64,000 nt of DNA. Origin: RGIG2206 sp045579085 (GTDB lineage: Bacteria; Bacillota; Clostridia; Oscillospirales; Acutalibacteraceae). The notes under the pieces were generated by a model, which was given only the letters and a program-made list of their open reading frames with translations, did no database searches and was not told the origin of the DNA. The stretch is from NCBI GenBank assembly GCA_045579085.1, contig JAZNLO010000020.1, forward strand, positions 9,313 through 73,312, given 5' to 3'. The position numbers and the translations under genes are program-made. This document shows, piece after piece, positions 52,203-61,705 of this stretch; within the stretch, counting starts at the first letter, position 1, and each line of letters begins with the position of its first letter.

Positions 52203-54371
52203 GTGAAGGAGAACAAACTCAGCTTCAGCTTGCTTGAGGAAGCGCTGAAGGGTCAAAACGGCGGATATAACATAGATTTAATCAAGCGTGCGTATGAGCT
52301 TGGTATGGCCTCGCATGAGGGACAAATGCGCCTTTCGGGCGAGCCTTATTATACCCATCCGCTTAACGTTGCACGACTGGTTGCATCTTTGGGTATGGAT
52401 ACGGAGTCCATCATAGCTGCTTTGCTTCACGATACGGTTGAGGACACCGAGCTCACCACTGAGGATATAAGGCGAGAGTTCGGTGAGGACGTTGCAACGT
52501 TGGTTGACGGCGTTACAAAGCTCGGCAAGGTGTCCACCCAGAACTACGAGCAACAGCAGGCGGAAAACATTCGCAAGATGCTGCTTGCGATGAATGAGGA
52601 TATAAGAGTTATCATCATAAAGCTCGCAGACAGACTGCACAATATGCGCACTCTTTCTGCGCAGACCACGCAAAAGCAGCTTGAAAAGTCGCTGGAAACG
52701 TTGGAGATTTATGCGCCGATTGCTCACCGCTTAGGAATCAGGGCGGTAAAAGAAGAGCTTGAGGACTTGGCAATCAGGTATCTTGACCCCATCGCTTATG
52801 AGGAAATCGAGCAGCAGCTTGAGAGGGACAAGGAATACAGAAAAAGCTTTATAGACAGCATCAGAGAACGGATTTTATTGCGTCTGGGCGACAGTATTCC
52901 TAATTTGCTGATTGAGGGCAGAGTCAAGTCCATTCACGGAATATATCGCAAGATGTTTATGCAGGGCAAGCAGTTTGAGGAGATATATGATATCTATGCC
53001 GTAAGGGTTATTGTAAACACGGTGAATGACTGCTACAACGTATTAGGTCTTGTTCACGAAATGTTCAGGCCTATACCCGGACGTTTCAAGGATTATATCT
53101 CAACGCCTAAGTCTAATATGTATAAATCGCTCCACACCACCGTTATAAGTAGAGAGGGCGCGCCGTTTGAGGTGCAGATACGCACTTGGGATATGCATCA
53201 TACGGCGGAATACGGAATTGCAGCGCACTGGAAGTATAAGGACGGCTTGTCAGGTCAGGATGACAGGTTTGAGAAAAGACTGTCGTGGATAAGGCAGTTG
53301 CTTGAAACCCAGAAAGACGTTGACGACGTTGAGGAAATCGTGCGCACAATCAAGACTGACCTTGCGCCTGAGGACATATTCGGTGTTACACCGAAGGGCG
53401 ACGTAATCAGCTTGCCCGTCGGCAGCACGGTAATCGACTTTGCTTACGCTATACATTCTGCTGTTGGTAACAGGATGATAGGCGCAAAGGTAGATGGCAG
53501 AATCGTGCCTATTGATTATAAGATAAACACGGGCGACGTTATCGAGATAATTACTGCATCTAAGCCGCAGGGCCCAAGCCGAGATTGGCTGAAGATAGTC
53601 AAAACGGGTGAGGCTCGCAACAAAATCAGAGCCTGGTTTAAAAAGGAATGCAGAGCTGAAAATATCGAAACAGGCAAAAACGAGGTTGAGCGTTCACTCA
53701 GGCAGGCAAGGATTCGTCTGAGCGAGGATGAATATAACGGCTTGATGAAGGATTTGGCAGAAAGAAATCACTGCCAGACCTTAGATGATTTCTATGCAAA
53801 GATAGGCTACGGCGGATTCAACTTCGCCAATATTATCCCCTCAATCAAGGATAGGTTTAAGCCGAAGACTCCCACTGTTCCCACAACGGCAAGCAAGCCT
53901 GTGTCAAATCAGTCGGGAGACGGCGTGGTAATAGAGGGCGTTGATAATTGTCTTATTAAATTCTCAAGATGCTGCAGTCCTCTGCCGGGTGATGACATCG
54001 TCGGCTTTATCACAAGAGGACACGGTGTTTCAGTGCATAAGCGCGATTGCAAAAACGTGCCTTTGGATATTGCAAGCAGCGATGAGCCTGGCCGTTGGAT
54101 AGATGCGCATTGGGCAGGTACGCAGAGCTCGTCGTTTAGTGCCACTATTGAAATATTTGCGCTTGACAGAGCGGCGATGCTTGCGGATATAACTGTTGCT
54201 ATATCAAATATGCGTGTTATGATAACTGCAATTAATTCCCGCAGAACAAAAGACGGCAACTGCGTGCTGCGTTTGAGCGTTATGGTAGAGGGCGTAGAGC
54301 ATCTTAACAGCATAATCGCAAAGCTAGGCTCGATAGACGGCGTATTTTCAATTGAAAGGCAGGTTGGCTGA
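52203..54371 (+). CDS. relA: Bifunctional (p)ppGpp synthetase/hydrolase
   Basis: 722 residues. HD hydrolase (ALLHDTVEDTELT intact), synthetase (KPKSNMYKSLHT and the FEVQIRTWDMH substrate loop), TGS (TPKGDVISLPVGSTVIDFAY), zinc-finger (FSRCCSPLPGDDIVGF) and ACT domains in normal order. Both active sites look functional. It sets the stringent response. GTG start after GGGGGTG. The gene heads relA-dtd-MBL-hemZ, a conserved clostridial block. Confidence 0.96.
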   Translation: MKENKLSFSLLEEALKGQNGGYNIDLIKRAYELGMASHEGQMRLSGEPYYTHPLNVARLVASLGMDTESIIAALLHDTVEDTELTTEDIRREFGEDVATLVDGVTKLGKVSTQNYEQQQAENIRKMLLAMNEDIRVIIIKLADRLHNMRTLSAQTTQKQLEKSLETLEIYAPIAHRLGIRAVKEELEDLAIRYLDPIAYEEIEQQLERDKEYRKSFIDSIRERILLRLGDSIPNLLIEGRVKSIHGIYRKMFMQGKQFEEIYDIYAVRVIVNTVNDCYNVLGLVHEMFRPIPGRFKDYISTPKSNMYKSLHTTVISREGAPFEVQIRTWDMHHTAEYGIAAHWKYKDGLSGQDDRFEKRLSWIRQLLETQKDVDDVEEIVRTIKTDLAPEDIFGVTPKGDVISLPVGSTVIDFAYAIHSAVGNRMIGAKVDGRIVPIDYKINTGDVIEIITASKPQGPSRDWLKIVKTGEARNKIRAWFKKECRAENIETGKNEVERSLRQARIRLSEDEYNGLMKDLAERNHCQTLDDFYAKIGYGGFNFANIIPSIKDRFKPKTPTVPTTASKPVSNQSGDGVVIEGVDNCLIKFSRCCSPLPGDDIVGFITRGHGVSVHKRDCKNVPLDIASSDEPGRWIDAHWAGTQSSSFSATIEIFALDRAAMLADITVAISNMRVMITAINSRRTKDGNCVLRLSVMVEGVEHLNSIIAKLGSIDGVFSIERQVG

Positions 54372-54372
54372 T

Positions 54373-54837
54373 ATGAAATGCCTTATACAGCGTGTAAAAT
54401 ACGCAAGCGTAACAGTTGATGGCGAGGTAACAGGAAAGATAGACGAGGGATATCTTATATTTTTCGGTGCCTCGCAGACCGACGAGGTTGGCATTGCTGA
54501 TGCAATGGCTAAAAAGGTAGTCAATTTGCGCATTTTTGAAGACGAAAACGGTAAAATGAATCTTAGCTTGCTTGACGTGGGCGGCGAAGCGCTTATAGTT
54601 TCGCAGTTTACGCTTTATGCTAACTGCAAGCACGGCAACCGCCCCTCTTTTATCGAGGCGTGTGAGCCTGTGCGTGCGAACGAGATTTATGAATACTTTT
54701 GCGAAAAAGTAGAAAGCTTTGGGGTAAGGGTAAAAAAGGGCGTGTTCGGTGCGGATATGAAGGTTGAATTGCTCAACGACGGCCCCGTCACGATTATGCT
54801 TGATAGCGAAGAAATAGTTAAAGGTAAAGCGAAATGA
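54373..54837 (+). CDS. dtd: D-aminoacyl-tRNA deacylase
   Basis: 154 residues from the ATG one base after the relA stop; the longer frame begins inside relA. Motifs KCLIQRVKYASVTVDG, SQFTLYANCKHGNRPSF and the Gly-cisPro NDGPVTIML, which chirally selects D-aminoacyl groups. Overlaps the next gene by 4 bases. Confidence 0.95.
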   Translation: MKCLIQRVKYASVTVDGEVTGKIDEGYLIFFGASQTDEVGIADAMAKKVVNLRIFEDENGKMNLSLLDVGGEALIVSQFTLYANCKHGNRPSFIEACEPVRANEIYEYFCEKVESFGVRVKKGVFGADMKVELLNDGPVTIMLDSEEIVKGKAK

Positions 54838-55466
54838 TAGAGATTTTTCGATTCAGAACACAGCCGCTCGATTCGAACTGTTACGTGATTAAGGATAGCA
54901 GTTCAAAGAGCGCAGTTGTTATAGACCCGGGCCATCCTCGTACCAGTGCACTCAAGTTTATAGAGGAAAACGGGCTTAATGTTGAGTATATTCTGCTCAC
55001 GCACAGACATTTTGACCACGTTTTAGGCACTGCTGAGTTTGCACGCAAAACAGGCGCAAAGGTTGCCATACATCAGCTTGATGCGGTGGGCCTCGAAAGC
55101 AGTGAGGACAGCCTTTTCGATATGTTTGAGGATTATTATGATGTCGCTCAGGATTCGGTTAGCGCCGACGTGCTTTTGAGCGAGGGCGATGTTATTGAGT
55201 GGTCAGGCGGACAAATCGAGGTCATTCATACACCCGGTCACAGCGCAGGTAGCGTGTGCTTTATTTTTGGGGACAGTATTTTTACGGGTGATACGCTCTT
55301 TGAGCGCAGTATTGGACGTATTGATTTTCCCACAGGCAATGAGCGTGATATGGAAGCATCGCTTGTCAGGCTCAAGAACTTAGGCGGTGATTATAAGATT
55401 TATTCAGGTCACGGTGAGCCTACAACGCTTGACAGAGAACGTAAAAACAACATATATATGAAGTGA
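54834..55466 (+). CDS. MBL-fold hydrolase (glyoxalase II-like)
   Basis: 210 residues. Dizinc motif THRHFDHVLG, then HTPGHSAGS, TGDTLFERSIGRID and the final YSGHGEPT. It resembles YqgX/YcbL-type hydrolases that act on thioesters; in a glutathione-free anaerobe the natural substrate is uncertain. Conserved neighbour of dtd. Confidence 0.88.
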   Translation: MIEIFRFRTQPLDSNCYVIKDSSSKSAVVIDPGHPRTSALKFIEENGLNVEYILLTHRHFDHVLGTAEFARKTGAKVAIHQLDAVGLESSEDSLFDMFEDYYDVAQDSVSADVLLSEGDVIEWSGGQIEVIHTPGHSAGSVCFIFGDSIFTGDTLFERSIGRIDFPTGNERDMEASLVRLKNLGGDYKIYSGHGEPTTLDRERKNNIYMK

Positions 55467-55473
55467 GTTTTAA

Positions 55474-56961
55474 ATGAAGCTTTTCACCATTAATAAAAAT
55501 TATAGATATGAGCTGGAAAATATTTGCCGACTGTTTTTCCCTTTCGAAAAGATTGAGATTTTAGAGTCTGACGATAGCTTAGACGGGGACTTTTACGTTA
55601 AAGCGTGTGCTGAGGTAAAGGCGGGCGGTAAGCTTGAGGTTGAGCTGAAAAAGGGCGAGTTTTTTAAAAGAGCCGAGCAAACGCTTTCAGCCGATGCTTG
55701 CGCAGACTCAGAGTCAGGGCTCGAAGACGAGGCAGAGCGGCTGTTGGCAGTTATGCTCTATTATTCATTCTGCGAGCTTACGGGCTCAAGGCCTCAGTGG
55801 GGCATACTTACGGGCGTAAGGCCCGGCAAGCTCATAAGAAAGCTGACCGCCTCTATGGGAAAAGACTCAGCGAGCTCGTATTTTCAAGACAAGCTGCTTT
55901 GCTCTAAAAAGAAAACCGAGCTTTGTATGACGGCGGCTGAAAACGAGGAGAAAATCATAGCATCGTCTGATGTAAAGGATTTTAGCTTGTACCTCTCTGT
56001 TCCGTTTTGCCCCACAAGGTGCAGTTATTGCTCGTTTGTGAGCCATTCAGTAGAGAAGTCGATGAAGCTTGTTGATGAGTATGTTGAGCTTTTGTGCAAG
56101 GAGCTTGCATACACAGGCGAAATGGTAAAAAGGTTGGGGCTTAGGCTCTCAACTGTGTATATGGGCGGTGGAACGCCGACTACGCTGTCGGCAGAACAGC
56201 TTGAGCGGGTGCTCGGTCAGGTTAACGCGAGCTTTGATACCGCTATTGCAAGGGAGTTTACCGTTGAGGCAGGCAGACCTGACACGATTACTAAAGAAAA
56301 GCTTGAGACTATAAAAGCGGCGGGCGCAACACGCATATCAATCAATCCGCAAACGTTTAACGATAGCGTTTTACAGGCGATTGGCAGACGTCATTCAACG
56401 CAGCAGACAGTTGATTCTTTCAAGCTCGCGCGTGAGTGCGGATTTGACAATATAAATATGGATTTGATAGCAGGCTTGCCCACCGATACTGTCGAAAGCT
56501 TTGCAGACAGCATTGAAAAAGCGTTGGAGCTTGAGCCTGAAAGCATAACGGTGCATACCTTGTCGCTAAAAAGGTCGTCAAGGCTGACAACGGGCGGCGA
56601 TATGCCTGATGCTCGGGCAGGGGTTGCGGCAGATAAAATGCTCAATATATCAAACATCAGACTTTGCGAGTCTGGCTATGAGCCGTATTATTTGTATCGT
56701 CAGTCGAAAACGGTTGGCAACCTTGAAAACACAGGATATGCTAAAAGCGGCTTTGAAAGCTTGTATAACATATTTATAATGGACGAAACACATTCAATAA
56801 TAGCTTGCGGCGCCTCAGCGGTTACCAAGCTGCGCTCGGCAGACGGGCATATTGAGCGTGTGTTTAACTACAAATATCCGTATGAATACATATCACGTTT
56901 TGATGAGCTTATCGAGCGTAAAAAAGCGATAGAGGAGTTTTATGAACGCTATCCTATTTAA
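55474..56961 (+). CDS. hemZ: HemZ-type radical SAM coproporphyrinogen dehydrogenase
   Basis: 495 residues. An N-terminal region of about 170 residues is followed by a radical SAM core with CPTRCSYCSF (CxxxCxxC cluster), MGGGTPTTLS and TVEAGRPDTI. The HemZ subgroup is named for oxygen-independent coproporphyrinogen oxidation, but many HemN-like proteins do other chemistry, so function is tentative. No strong ribosome site; likely coupled to the upstream gene 7 bases away. Confidence 0.85.
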   Translation: MKLFTINKNYRYELENICRLFFPFEKIEILESDDSLDGDFYVKACAEVKAGGKLEVELKKGEFFKRAEQTLSADACADSESGLEDEAERLLAVMLYYSFCELTGSRPQWGILTGVRPGKLIRKLTASMGKDSASSYFQDKLLCSKKKTELCMTAAENEEKIIASSDVKDFSLYLSVPFCPTRCSYCSFVSHSVEKSMKLVDEYVELLCKELAYTGEMVKRLGLRLSTVYMGGGTPTTLSAEQLERVLGQVNASFDTAIAREFTVEAGRPDTITKEKLETIKAAGATRISINPQTFNDSVLQAIGRRHSTQQTVDSFKLARECGFDNINMDLIAGLPTDTVESFADSIEKALELEPESITVHTLSLKRSSRLTTGGDMPDARAGVAADKMLNISNIRLCESGYEPYYLYRQSKTVGNLENTGYAKSGFESLYNIFIMDETHSIIACGASAVTKLRSADGHIERVFNYKYPYEYISRFDELIERKKAIEEFYERYPI

Positions 56962-56964
56962 CGG

Positions 56965-56993
56965 TTGAAGTTTTGGGTAAAATGTGATAAAAT
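56965..56993 (+). promoter_or_regulatory. Promoter of zinc-ribbon gene
   Basis: TTGAAG (56965-56970), 17 bases, TAAAAT (56988-56993) with TG upstream. Confidence 0.6.
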
Positions 56994-57021
56994 ATATCAA
57001 AATAAACAGGGAGGCTTGGTT

Positions 57022-57378
57022 ATGGGTACTTTCGAGAATACAGTAGTAAAGGCGAAGCAGATTATTGATGCAACAGGCGCAAAAATCGGCAACGCTATTG
57101 ACATACAGAAGATGAACATCAATCTTACAAAGGTTAAGATGGATATATGTGATTGCTATGAGCAGTTGGGCAAGCTTTATTATGACGGAGTAAAGGCAGA
57201 TAAGCTTGACACTGAGCAGATGGATGACGTTATAAAGCAGATTGAGCTTTTGAACGATAATGTTCGTGAGCTTGAAGCGGAGCTTGCTTTCGCAAAGGGC
57301 GAGACTGTTTGCGACGAGTGTCAGACAGTCAATAGCGGCGATTCAAAGTTCTGCCGCAAGTGCGGTCATCAGCTTTAA
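57022..57378 (+). CDS. Small coiled-coil protein with C-terminal zinc ribbon
   Basis: 118 residues from the ATG at 57022, 7 bases after GGGAGG. Residues 1-90 are helical and charged, probably a coiled coil (MDDVIKQIELLNDNVRELEAEL). The end is a treble-clef ribbon CDEC...CRKCGHQL. Such proteins are common in Clostridia and have no assigned role. It has its own promoter and terminator. Confidence 0.8.
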   Translation: MGTFENTVVKAKQIIDATGAKIGNAIDIQKMNINLTKVKMDICDCYEQLGKLYYDGVKADKLDTEQMDDVIKQIELLNDNVRELEAELAFAKGETVCDECQTVNSGDSKFCRKCGHQL

Positions 57379-57398
57379 TTTTATAAAAACTCAGCTTA

Positions 57399-57431
57399 CG
57401 GGATGGCGAATTTTTGCTTGCCATCCCGTTT
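57399..57431 (+). terminator. Terminator after the zinc-ribbon gene
   Basis: CGGGATGGC / GCCATCCCG with a short TTTGT tail; read-through to mtnN is possible. Confidence 0.65.
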
Positions 57432-57453
57432 GTCGAGTCGGAGGATTTGCGTT

Positions 57454-58140
57454 ATGAAATACAGTAAAATAGGCATAGTTGTGGCTGACGGCTGTGAGTT
57501 TGAGCCGCTTAGGCACCTTGAGAATACTGAAAAATCCGTTCTGCAGGGAATGGAGTGCATCCGTTTTAGCGTGGGGCAGACTGAGGCTTGCGCCTTGCTT
57601 TGCGGAATAGGCAAGGTTAACGCAGCGGCGGCGGCAGCGTTTTTGGTGTGCGACGGCGCTCAGCTGCTCATCAGCACAGGTTGGTCGGGCGGAATACACG
57701 GCATATCTAAGGGTATGACTGCAGTTGCAACCCGTTTTTTAGAGCACGATTTTGACCTTACGCCGCTTGGCTATGAGCCCGCACAAAAGCCTGACCAGCA
57801 GTGGATTTATGACGCTGATTCAGAGGTGAACGCGGTGTTCAAGCGCCTCTATCCCGATCTGCGTGAGGGCACAATGGTATCAGGCGACTGCTTTGTGTGC
57901 GATGATAAGCTGCGCAATGAGTTAAGCGAGAAATACGGTGCCATAAGCTGCGATATGGAGTCGGCTGCGGTGGCATCGGTTGGCTTTAAATCGAATGTGC
58001 CTGTTGTTGCGCTCAGACGCATTTCAGACGATGCGGGTGACAGTGCAAATGAAATGTACACCGCCGCCAGTAAAATATATGAAACAGCGATGATAGATAT
58101 GGTTTTGACTGCTGTTTCGGCATTAAGCGAGGTTGAATGA
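57454..58140 (+). CDS. MTA/SAH-type nucleosidase
   Basis: 228 residues from the ATG at 57454 after CGGAGGA; the longer frame starts inside the preceding hairpin. Nucleoside phosphorylase-I fold with GIGKVNAAAAAAFLV, SGDCFVCDD and the catalytic DMESAAVA. It fits 5'-methylthioadenosine/S-adenosylhomocysteine nucleosidase (MtnN). Overlaps the flippase gene. Confidence 0.88.
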   Translation: MKYSKIGIVVADGCEFEPLRHLENTEKSVLQGMECIRFSVGQTEACALLCGIGKVNAAAAAAFLVCDGAQLLISTGWSGGIHGISKGMTAVATRFLEHDFDLTPLGYEPAQKPDQQWIYDADSEVNAVFKRLYPDLREGTMVSGDCFVCDDKLRNELSEKYGAISCDMESAAVASVGFKSNVPVVALRRISDDAGDSANEMYTAASKIYETAMIDMVLTAVSALSEVE

Positions 58141-59873
58141 TGGGCATTAAGAAGAACAGGCAACAAAATCTTGTTCAGGGCTCAATAATACTTGCGATGG
58201 CAACTATGCTCGTTAAGGTGTTGGGAATGATATACAAGATTCCGCTCAACAACATTTTTGACGGCTTGGGCGCAGGCTATTATTCCACCGCATATGACCT
58301 TTATCTGCCTGTGTATTCGCTTGCGATGGCAGGTTTGCCTGTTGCGGTATCGAGAATGGTGGCGGAAAGCGTTGCACGCAAGGAGTATAAAAACACCCGA
58401 AAGATACTTAAAATCGCACAGCGCGCATTTTTGGTTACGGGTACAGTGGGCACAGGCGCAATAATACTGCTCACCTACTTTTATTTATTTAATGAGCCGT
58501 TCAGGACAATCTTTAATATCAGCGCAGATACAGATAATGTTTACTCAATAGTTCTTATTTCATTTTCAGTGCTGTTTTGCTGCATAATGTCGAGCTACAG
58601 AGGCTATTATGAAGGCTTGAGGAATATGTATCCCACAGCCGTTTCGCAGGTTATGGAGGCTATGGGCAAGCTGTTAATCGGCTTAGCACTTGCGGCAGGC
58701 ACGAAATATTTCTGCGTTGAGAGCCTCAATATGAGCGAGGCTGAAAGTATGCCTTTTGTGTCGGGAGCGGCTATTCTCGGTGTTACAATCGGCTCGGCGG
58801 TTGGCGCTGTGTACCTTATAATCCGCCACGCAAGAACGTCTGACGGCATTACTGAGGAGCAATTGGCTGAGAGTCCTGACGCAGATACAGCTAAGTTTTT
58901 GCTTAAATCCCTTATTGCGATTGCGATACCCGTTGTAATCGGCTCGCTTGTTAGAGACGTGGCGGCGCTCGTTGACCTTACCACTGTTAAGGCAAGACTT
59001 GGCGGCGTTGTAAGCGCAAACCCCAATCTTGTAAAAGACGTGTTCGGCATAAATATTGAATATACGTCTACAGAGGATATCGTAACCTACCTCTACGGCT
59101 GCTATAAGGGCTATGCTTATTCTATATATAATTTGGTGCCCACTATCACCGCAGTTATAGGCGTGAGCGCAATCCCGATTCTTTGCACAGCGTGGACATC
59201 GGCAAACAAGCAAGAGATTAAGCTGAGCATAGGCTCAATAATCAAGCTGACATCGATTATTGCCCTGCCTGCAGGCATAGGCATAAGCGTGCTTTCTGGC
59301 CCAATTCTTAATTTGCTTTACTCATCTCGTCCTGACGAGGTTATAATCTCAACACCTGTGTTGCAGATGCTCGGCGTTTCTGCAATTTTCTCTGCAATGG
59401 CAGTCCCAACAACAAGTATGCTTCAGGCAATCGGTAAGCAGAAGGTGCCTGTTATAAACATGGCGGTTGGTGTTGTGCTGAAAATAGTTGTAAACTATAT
59501 TTTGGTTGGTATACCCGCAGTCAATGTTATAGGCGCACCTGTGGGAACAGGTGTGTGTTACCTTTATATAATGGTGGCAAACCTTGCTGTTTTGCGCAAA
59601 CATTCGGGCGTGAAGCTTCACCTTGTAAGCAATATGTTTAAGCCGTTTGTGTGCGCATTAATGTGCGGAATCACCGCATATTTCAGCTATGGACTGATGT
59701 TGACACTCTGCGGCTCAGAAAAACTGTCATCGGCAATTTGCATAGTTTTAGCCGCAGTTGTTTATTTAATTTGTCTTGGATTTTCAAAAACTTTCACGAA
59801 AAATGATATAATGATGCTTCCTAAAGGCGAAAAATTGGTAAAAATCCTTGCAAAAATAGGATGGATAGGTTAA
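58137..59873 (+). CDS. SpoVB/MurJ-like polysaccharide flippase
   Basis: 578 residues with about 14 membrane segments (MOP superfamily). The start QGSIILAMATMLVKVLGMIYKIPLNNIFDG and AMAGLPVAVSRMVAES are typical of SpoVB/YabM. SpoVB is thought to flip lipid-linked precursors during cortex synthesis. The following mazG-hup-rqcP-yabP-yabQ-divIC order matches the Bacillus spoVB-yabN region, supporting orthology. Confidence 0.9.
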   Translation: MMGIKKNRQQNLVQGSIILAMATMLVKVLGMIYKIPLNNIFDGLGAGYYSTAYDLYLPVYSLAMAGLPVAVSRMVAESVARKEYKNTRKILKIAQRAFLVTGTVGTGAIILLTYFYLFNEPFRTIFNISADTDNVYSIVLISFSVLFCCIMSSYRGYYEGLRNMYPTAVSQVMEAMGKLLIGLALAAGTKYFCVESLNMSEAESMPFVSGAAILGVTIGSAVGAVYLIIRHARTSDGITEEQLAESPDADTAKFLLKSLIAIAIPVVIGSLVRDVAALVDLTTVKARLGGVVSANPNLVKDVFGINIEYTSTEDIVTYLYGCYKGYAYSIYNLVPTITAVIGVSAIPILCTAWTSANKQEIKLSIGSIIKLTSIIALPAGIGISVLSGPILNLLYSSRPDEVIISTPVLQMLGVSAIFSAMAVPTTSMLQAIGKQKVPVINMAVGVVLKIVVNYILVGIPAVNVIGAPVGTGVCYLYIMVANLAVLRKHSGVKLHLVSNMFKPFVCALMCGITAYFSYGLMLTLCGSEKLSSAICIVLAAVVYLICLGFSKTFTKNDIMMLPKGEKLVKILAKIGWIG

Positions 59874-59894
59874 AATATAGAGGTAGATAGGATT

Positions 59895-60707
59895 ATGGTA
59901 GATTTTCAAATCAAAGAAAAGTATGACTTTGAAGACCTTATAAATATAACTCGCGTACTTCGCTCTCCCGGTGGCTGTGCTTGGGATATAGCACAAACGC
60001 ACACCTCCGTCAGAAACGATTTGCTTGAGGAAGCGTATGAGGTAGCAGACGCTATCGACACTGTTGATGACAAGGCTATGTGCGAGGAGCTTGGTGACCT
60101 TTTATTTCAGGTTTTGTTTCACGCGCAGATATCAAGCGAGGATAAGCAGTTTGATATTTCAGACGTGATTGACGGTATTTGCCAAAAACTTGTTTTCAGG
60201 CATCCGCACGTTTTCGGCGAGGTAAAAGCCGAAACGCCCGACGAGGTTATTGTTGAGTGGGACAAGCTGAAGATGCAGGAAAAATCGCAGCAGACCTTCA
60301 CTCAAACCCTTGAGAGTGTGCCGCACGCATTCCCCGCTCTTATGAGAGCGGCAAAGGTGCAAAAGCGTGCCGCAAAGGCAGGGTTTGACTGGCAGGATGC
60401 AAGCGGTGCTTGGGACAAGCTTAACGAGGAAACAAGCGAGGTAAAGGCTGCTGTTGAATCAGGCGATTCAGAGCTTGTGGCTGAGGAGCTTGGCGATTTG
60501 CTTTTCAGTGTTGTAAATATAAGCAGATTCTTAAATGTAAACGCTGAGGAGGCGCTTGAAAAGGCTACGGATAAATTCATCCGCAGATTTGAGGGCGTGG
60601 AAAAATTAGCGATAGAGCGTGGCATCAATATGCCTGAAACTTCGCTCGAGGTGTTGGATTCGCTTTGGGACGAAGTAAAACAATCGGACTCAAAACTTTC
60701 ACTGTAA
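59895..60707 (+). CDS. mazG: MazG nucleoside triphosphate pyrophosphohydrolase
   Basis: 270 residues with two MazG domains, each with the metal-binding EELGDLLF motif (VLFHAQI and VVNISRF contexts). It hydrolyses NTPs to NMP and PPi, clearing unusual nucleotides. The N-terminal SAM-methylase domain found in Bacillus YabN is absent. Confidence 0.93.
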   Translation: MVDFQIKEKYDFEDLINITRVLRSPGGCAWDIAQTHTSVRNDLLEEAYEVADAIDTVDDKAMCEELGDLLFQVLFHAQISSEDKQFDISDVIDGICQKLVFRHPHVFGEVKAETPDEVIVEWDKLKMQEKSQQTFTQTLESVPHAFPALMRAAKVQKRAAKAGFDWQDASGAWDKLNEETSEVKAAVESGDSELVAEELGDLLFSVVNISRFLNVNAEEALEKATDKFIRRFEGVEKLAIERGINMPETSLEVLDSLWDEVKQSDSKLSL

Positions 60708-60755
60708 GGTGAAATGTTGAGCACATATAATATTATTTATTTGGAGGAAACAAAA

Positions 60756-61025
60756 ATGAACAAAACCGAACTTATTGCTGCAGTAGCAGAAAAAGCCGGA
60801 CTTTCTAAGAAGGATGCAGACGCTGCAGTTGCTGCTTTTGTTGCATCTGTTAAGGAAGCTCTTGCAAAGGGAGAGAAAGTTCAGCTCGTAGGCTTTGGTA
60901 CTTTCGAAGTACGTAACCGTGCTGCTCGTACCGGTCTCAATCCCCAGACAAAGCAGACCATCACTATCCCTGCTTCAAAGGCACCTGTTTTCAAGGCAGG
61001 TAAGGCTTTCAAAGAGTCTCTTTAA
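60756..61025 (+). CDS. hup: HU-family DNA-binding protein
   Basis: 89 residues from the ATG at 60756 after TTGGAGG; the frame from 60714 runs through the leader. Complete HU: MNKTELIAAVAEKAGLSKKD, GFGTFEVRNRAARTGLNPQT and the end KAGKAFKESL. Nucleoid compaction. A TATAAT lies at 60726 but without a good -35. Confidence 0.96.
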   Translation: MNKTELIAAVAEKAGLSKKDADAAVAAFVASVKEALAKGEKVQLVGFGTFEVRNRAARTGLNPQTKQTITIPASKAPVFKAGKAFKESL

Positions 61026-61041
61026 TTTTTAAGCATTGATG

Positions 61042-61069
61042 AAATGGCCGGTCTTATGACCGGTCATTT
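61042..61069 (+). terminator. Terminator after hup
   Basis: AAATGGCCGGTC / GACCGGTCATTT (one G-T pair), loop TTAT; the T-run is short. Confidence 0.75.
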
Positions 61070-61099
61070 GCTTTGATGGAAAGAAAACGGGGAAAATAT

Positions 61100-61339
61100 A
61101 TGCGTATAGATAAGTATTTAAAAGTATCAAGGCTTATAAAGCGTCGCACAGTGGCGAACGAGGCTTGCGATGCAGGCAGAGTGAGCGTTTTCGGCAAGCC
61201 TGTCAGGGCATCGTATGACGTTAAGGTGGGCGACGAAATCGAGATAAGGTTTGGCTTAAGAACTGTAAAGGTGCGAGTAAACAGTGTGTCGGAGCACGCC
61301 ACGAAGGACAGCGCCGCAGAAATGTACACTGTGATATAA
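61100..61339 (+). CDS. rqcP: S4-domain RNA-binding protein RqcP
   Basis: 79 residues from the ATG at 61100; it is preceded by CGGGG. The whole protein is an S4 domain (MRIDKYLKVSRLIKRRTVA, then GRVSVFGKPVRASYDVKVGD). RqcP/YabO binds stalled 50S subunits and helps RqcH add alanine tails. Same position as yabO in Bacillus. Confidence 0.92.
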   Translation: MRIDKYLKVSRLIKRRTVANEACDAGRVSVFGKPVRASYDVKVGDEIEIRFGLRTVKVRVNSVSEHATKDSAAEMYTVI

Positions 61340-61361
61340 CGAAACAGTATATTGATAAAAA

Positions 61362-61390
61362 TCATAATTCGCTTCCGAGCGTCATACATT
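61362..61390 (+). promoter_or_regulatory. Sigma-E-type promoter of yabP
   Basis: TCATAAT (61362-61368), 14 bases, CATACATT (61383-61390); both match the mother-cell sigma-E consensus (about KMATATT and CATACANT). Expected, since yabP is sigma-E dependent in Bacillus. Confidence 0.75.
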
Positions 61391-61420
61391 TAGATATGAT
61401 GCAAAAGGAGGCGAATTTTT

Positions 61421-61705
61421 ATGGGCATAACCGAGGAAAAAAGAATACAGAAGTCACCTCATAACGTTATCCTTGAGGATAGAAAAAAGCTTACAATTAC
61501 AGGGGTAAACGACGTTGACAGCTTTGATGAGCAGACGGTTGTGGTTTACACCGATATGGGTGAGCTTACGCTCAGAGGCAACGGACTTCACATAAGCCGC
61601 CTGAACACTGAAACGGGCGAGCTTAATATGACAGGCACGGTTTACGCAATGGCATACACAGACGAGAGGCCAAAAGGCGGAATGCTCAGCCGATTGTTCA
61701 AATGA
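61421..61705 (+). CDS. yabP: Sporulation protein YabP
   Basis: 94 residues. YabP/YqfC fold: HNVILEDRKKLTITGVNDVDSFDEQTVV and MGELTLRGNGLHI. In Bacillus it is made in the mother cell and needed for sporulation. AAGGAGG site; follows a sigma-E promoter; overlaps yabQ by 4 bases. Confidence 0.95.
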   Translation: MGITEEKRIQKSPHNVILEDRKKLTITGVNDVDSFDEQTVVVYTDMGELTLRGNGLHISRLNTETGELNMTGTVYAMAYTDERPKGGMLSRLFK

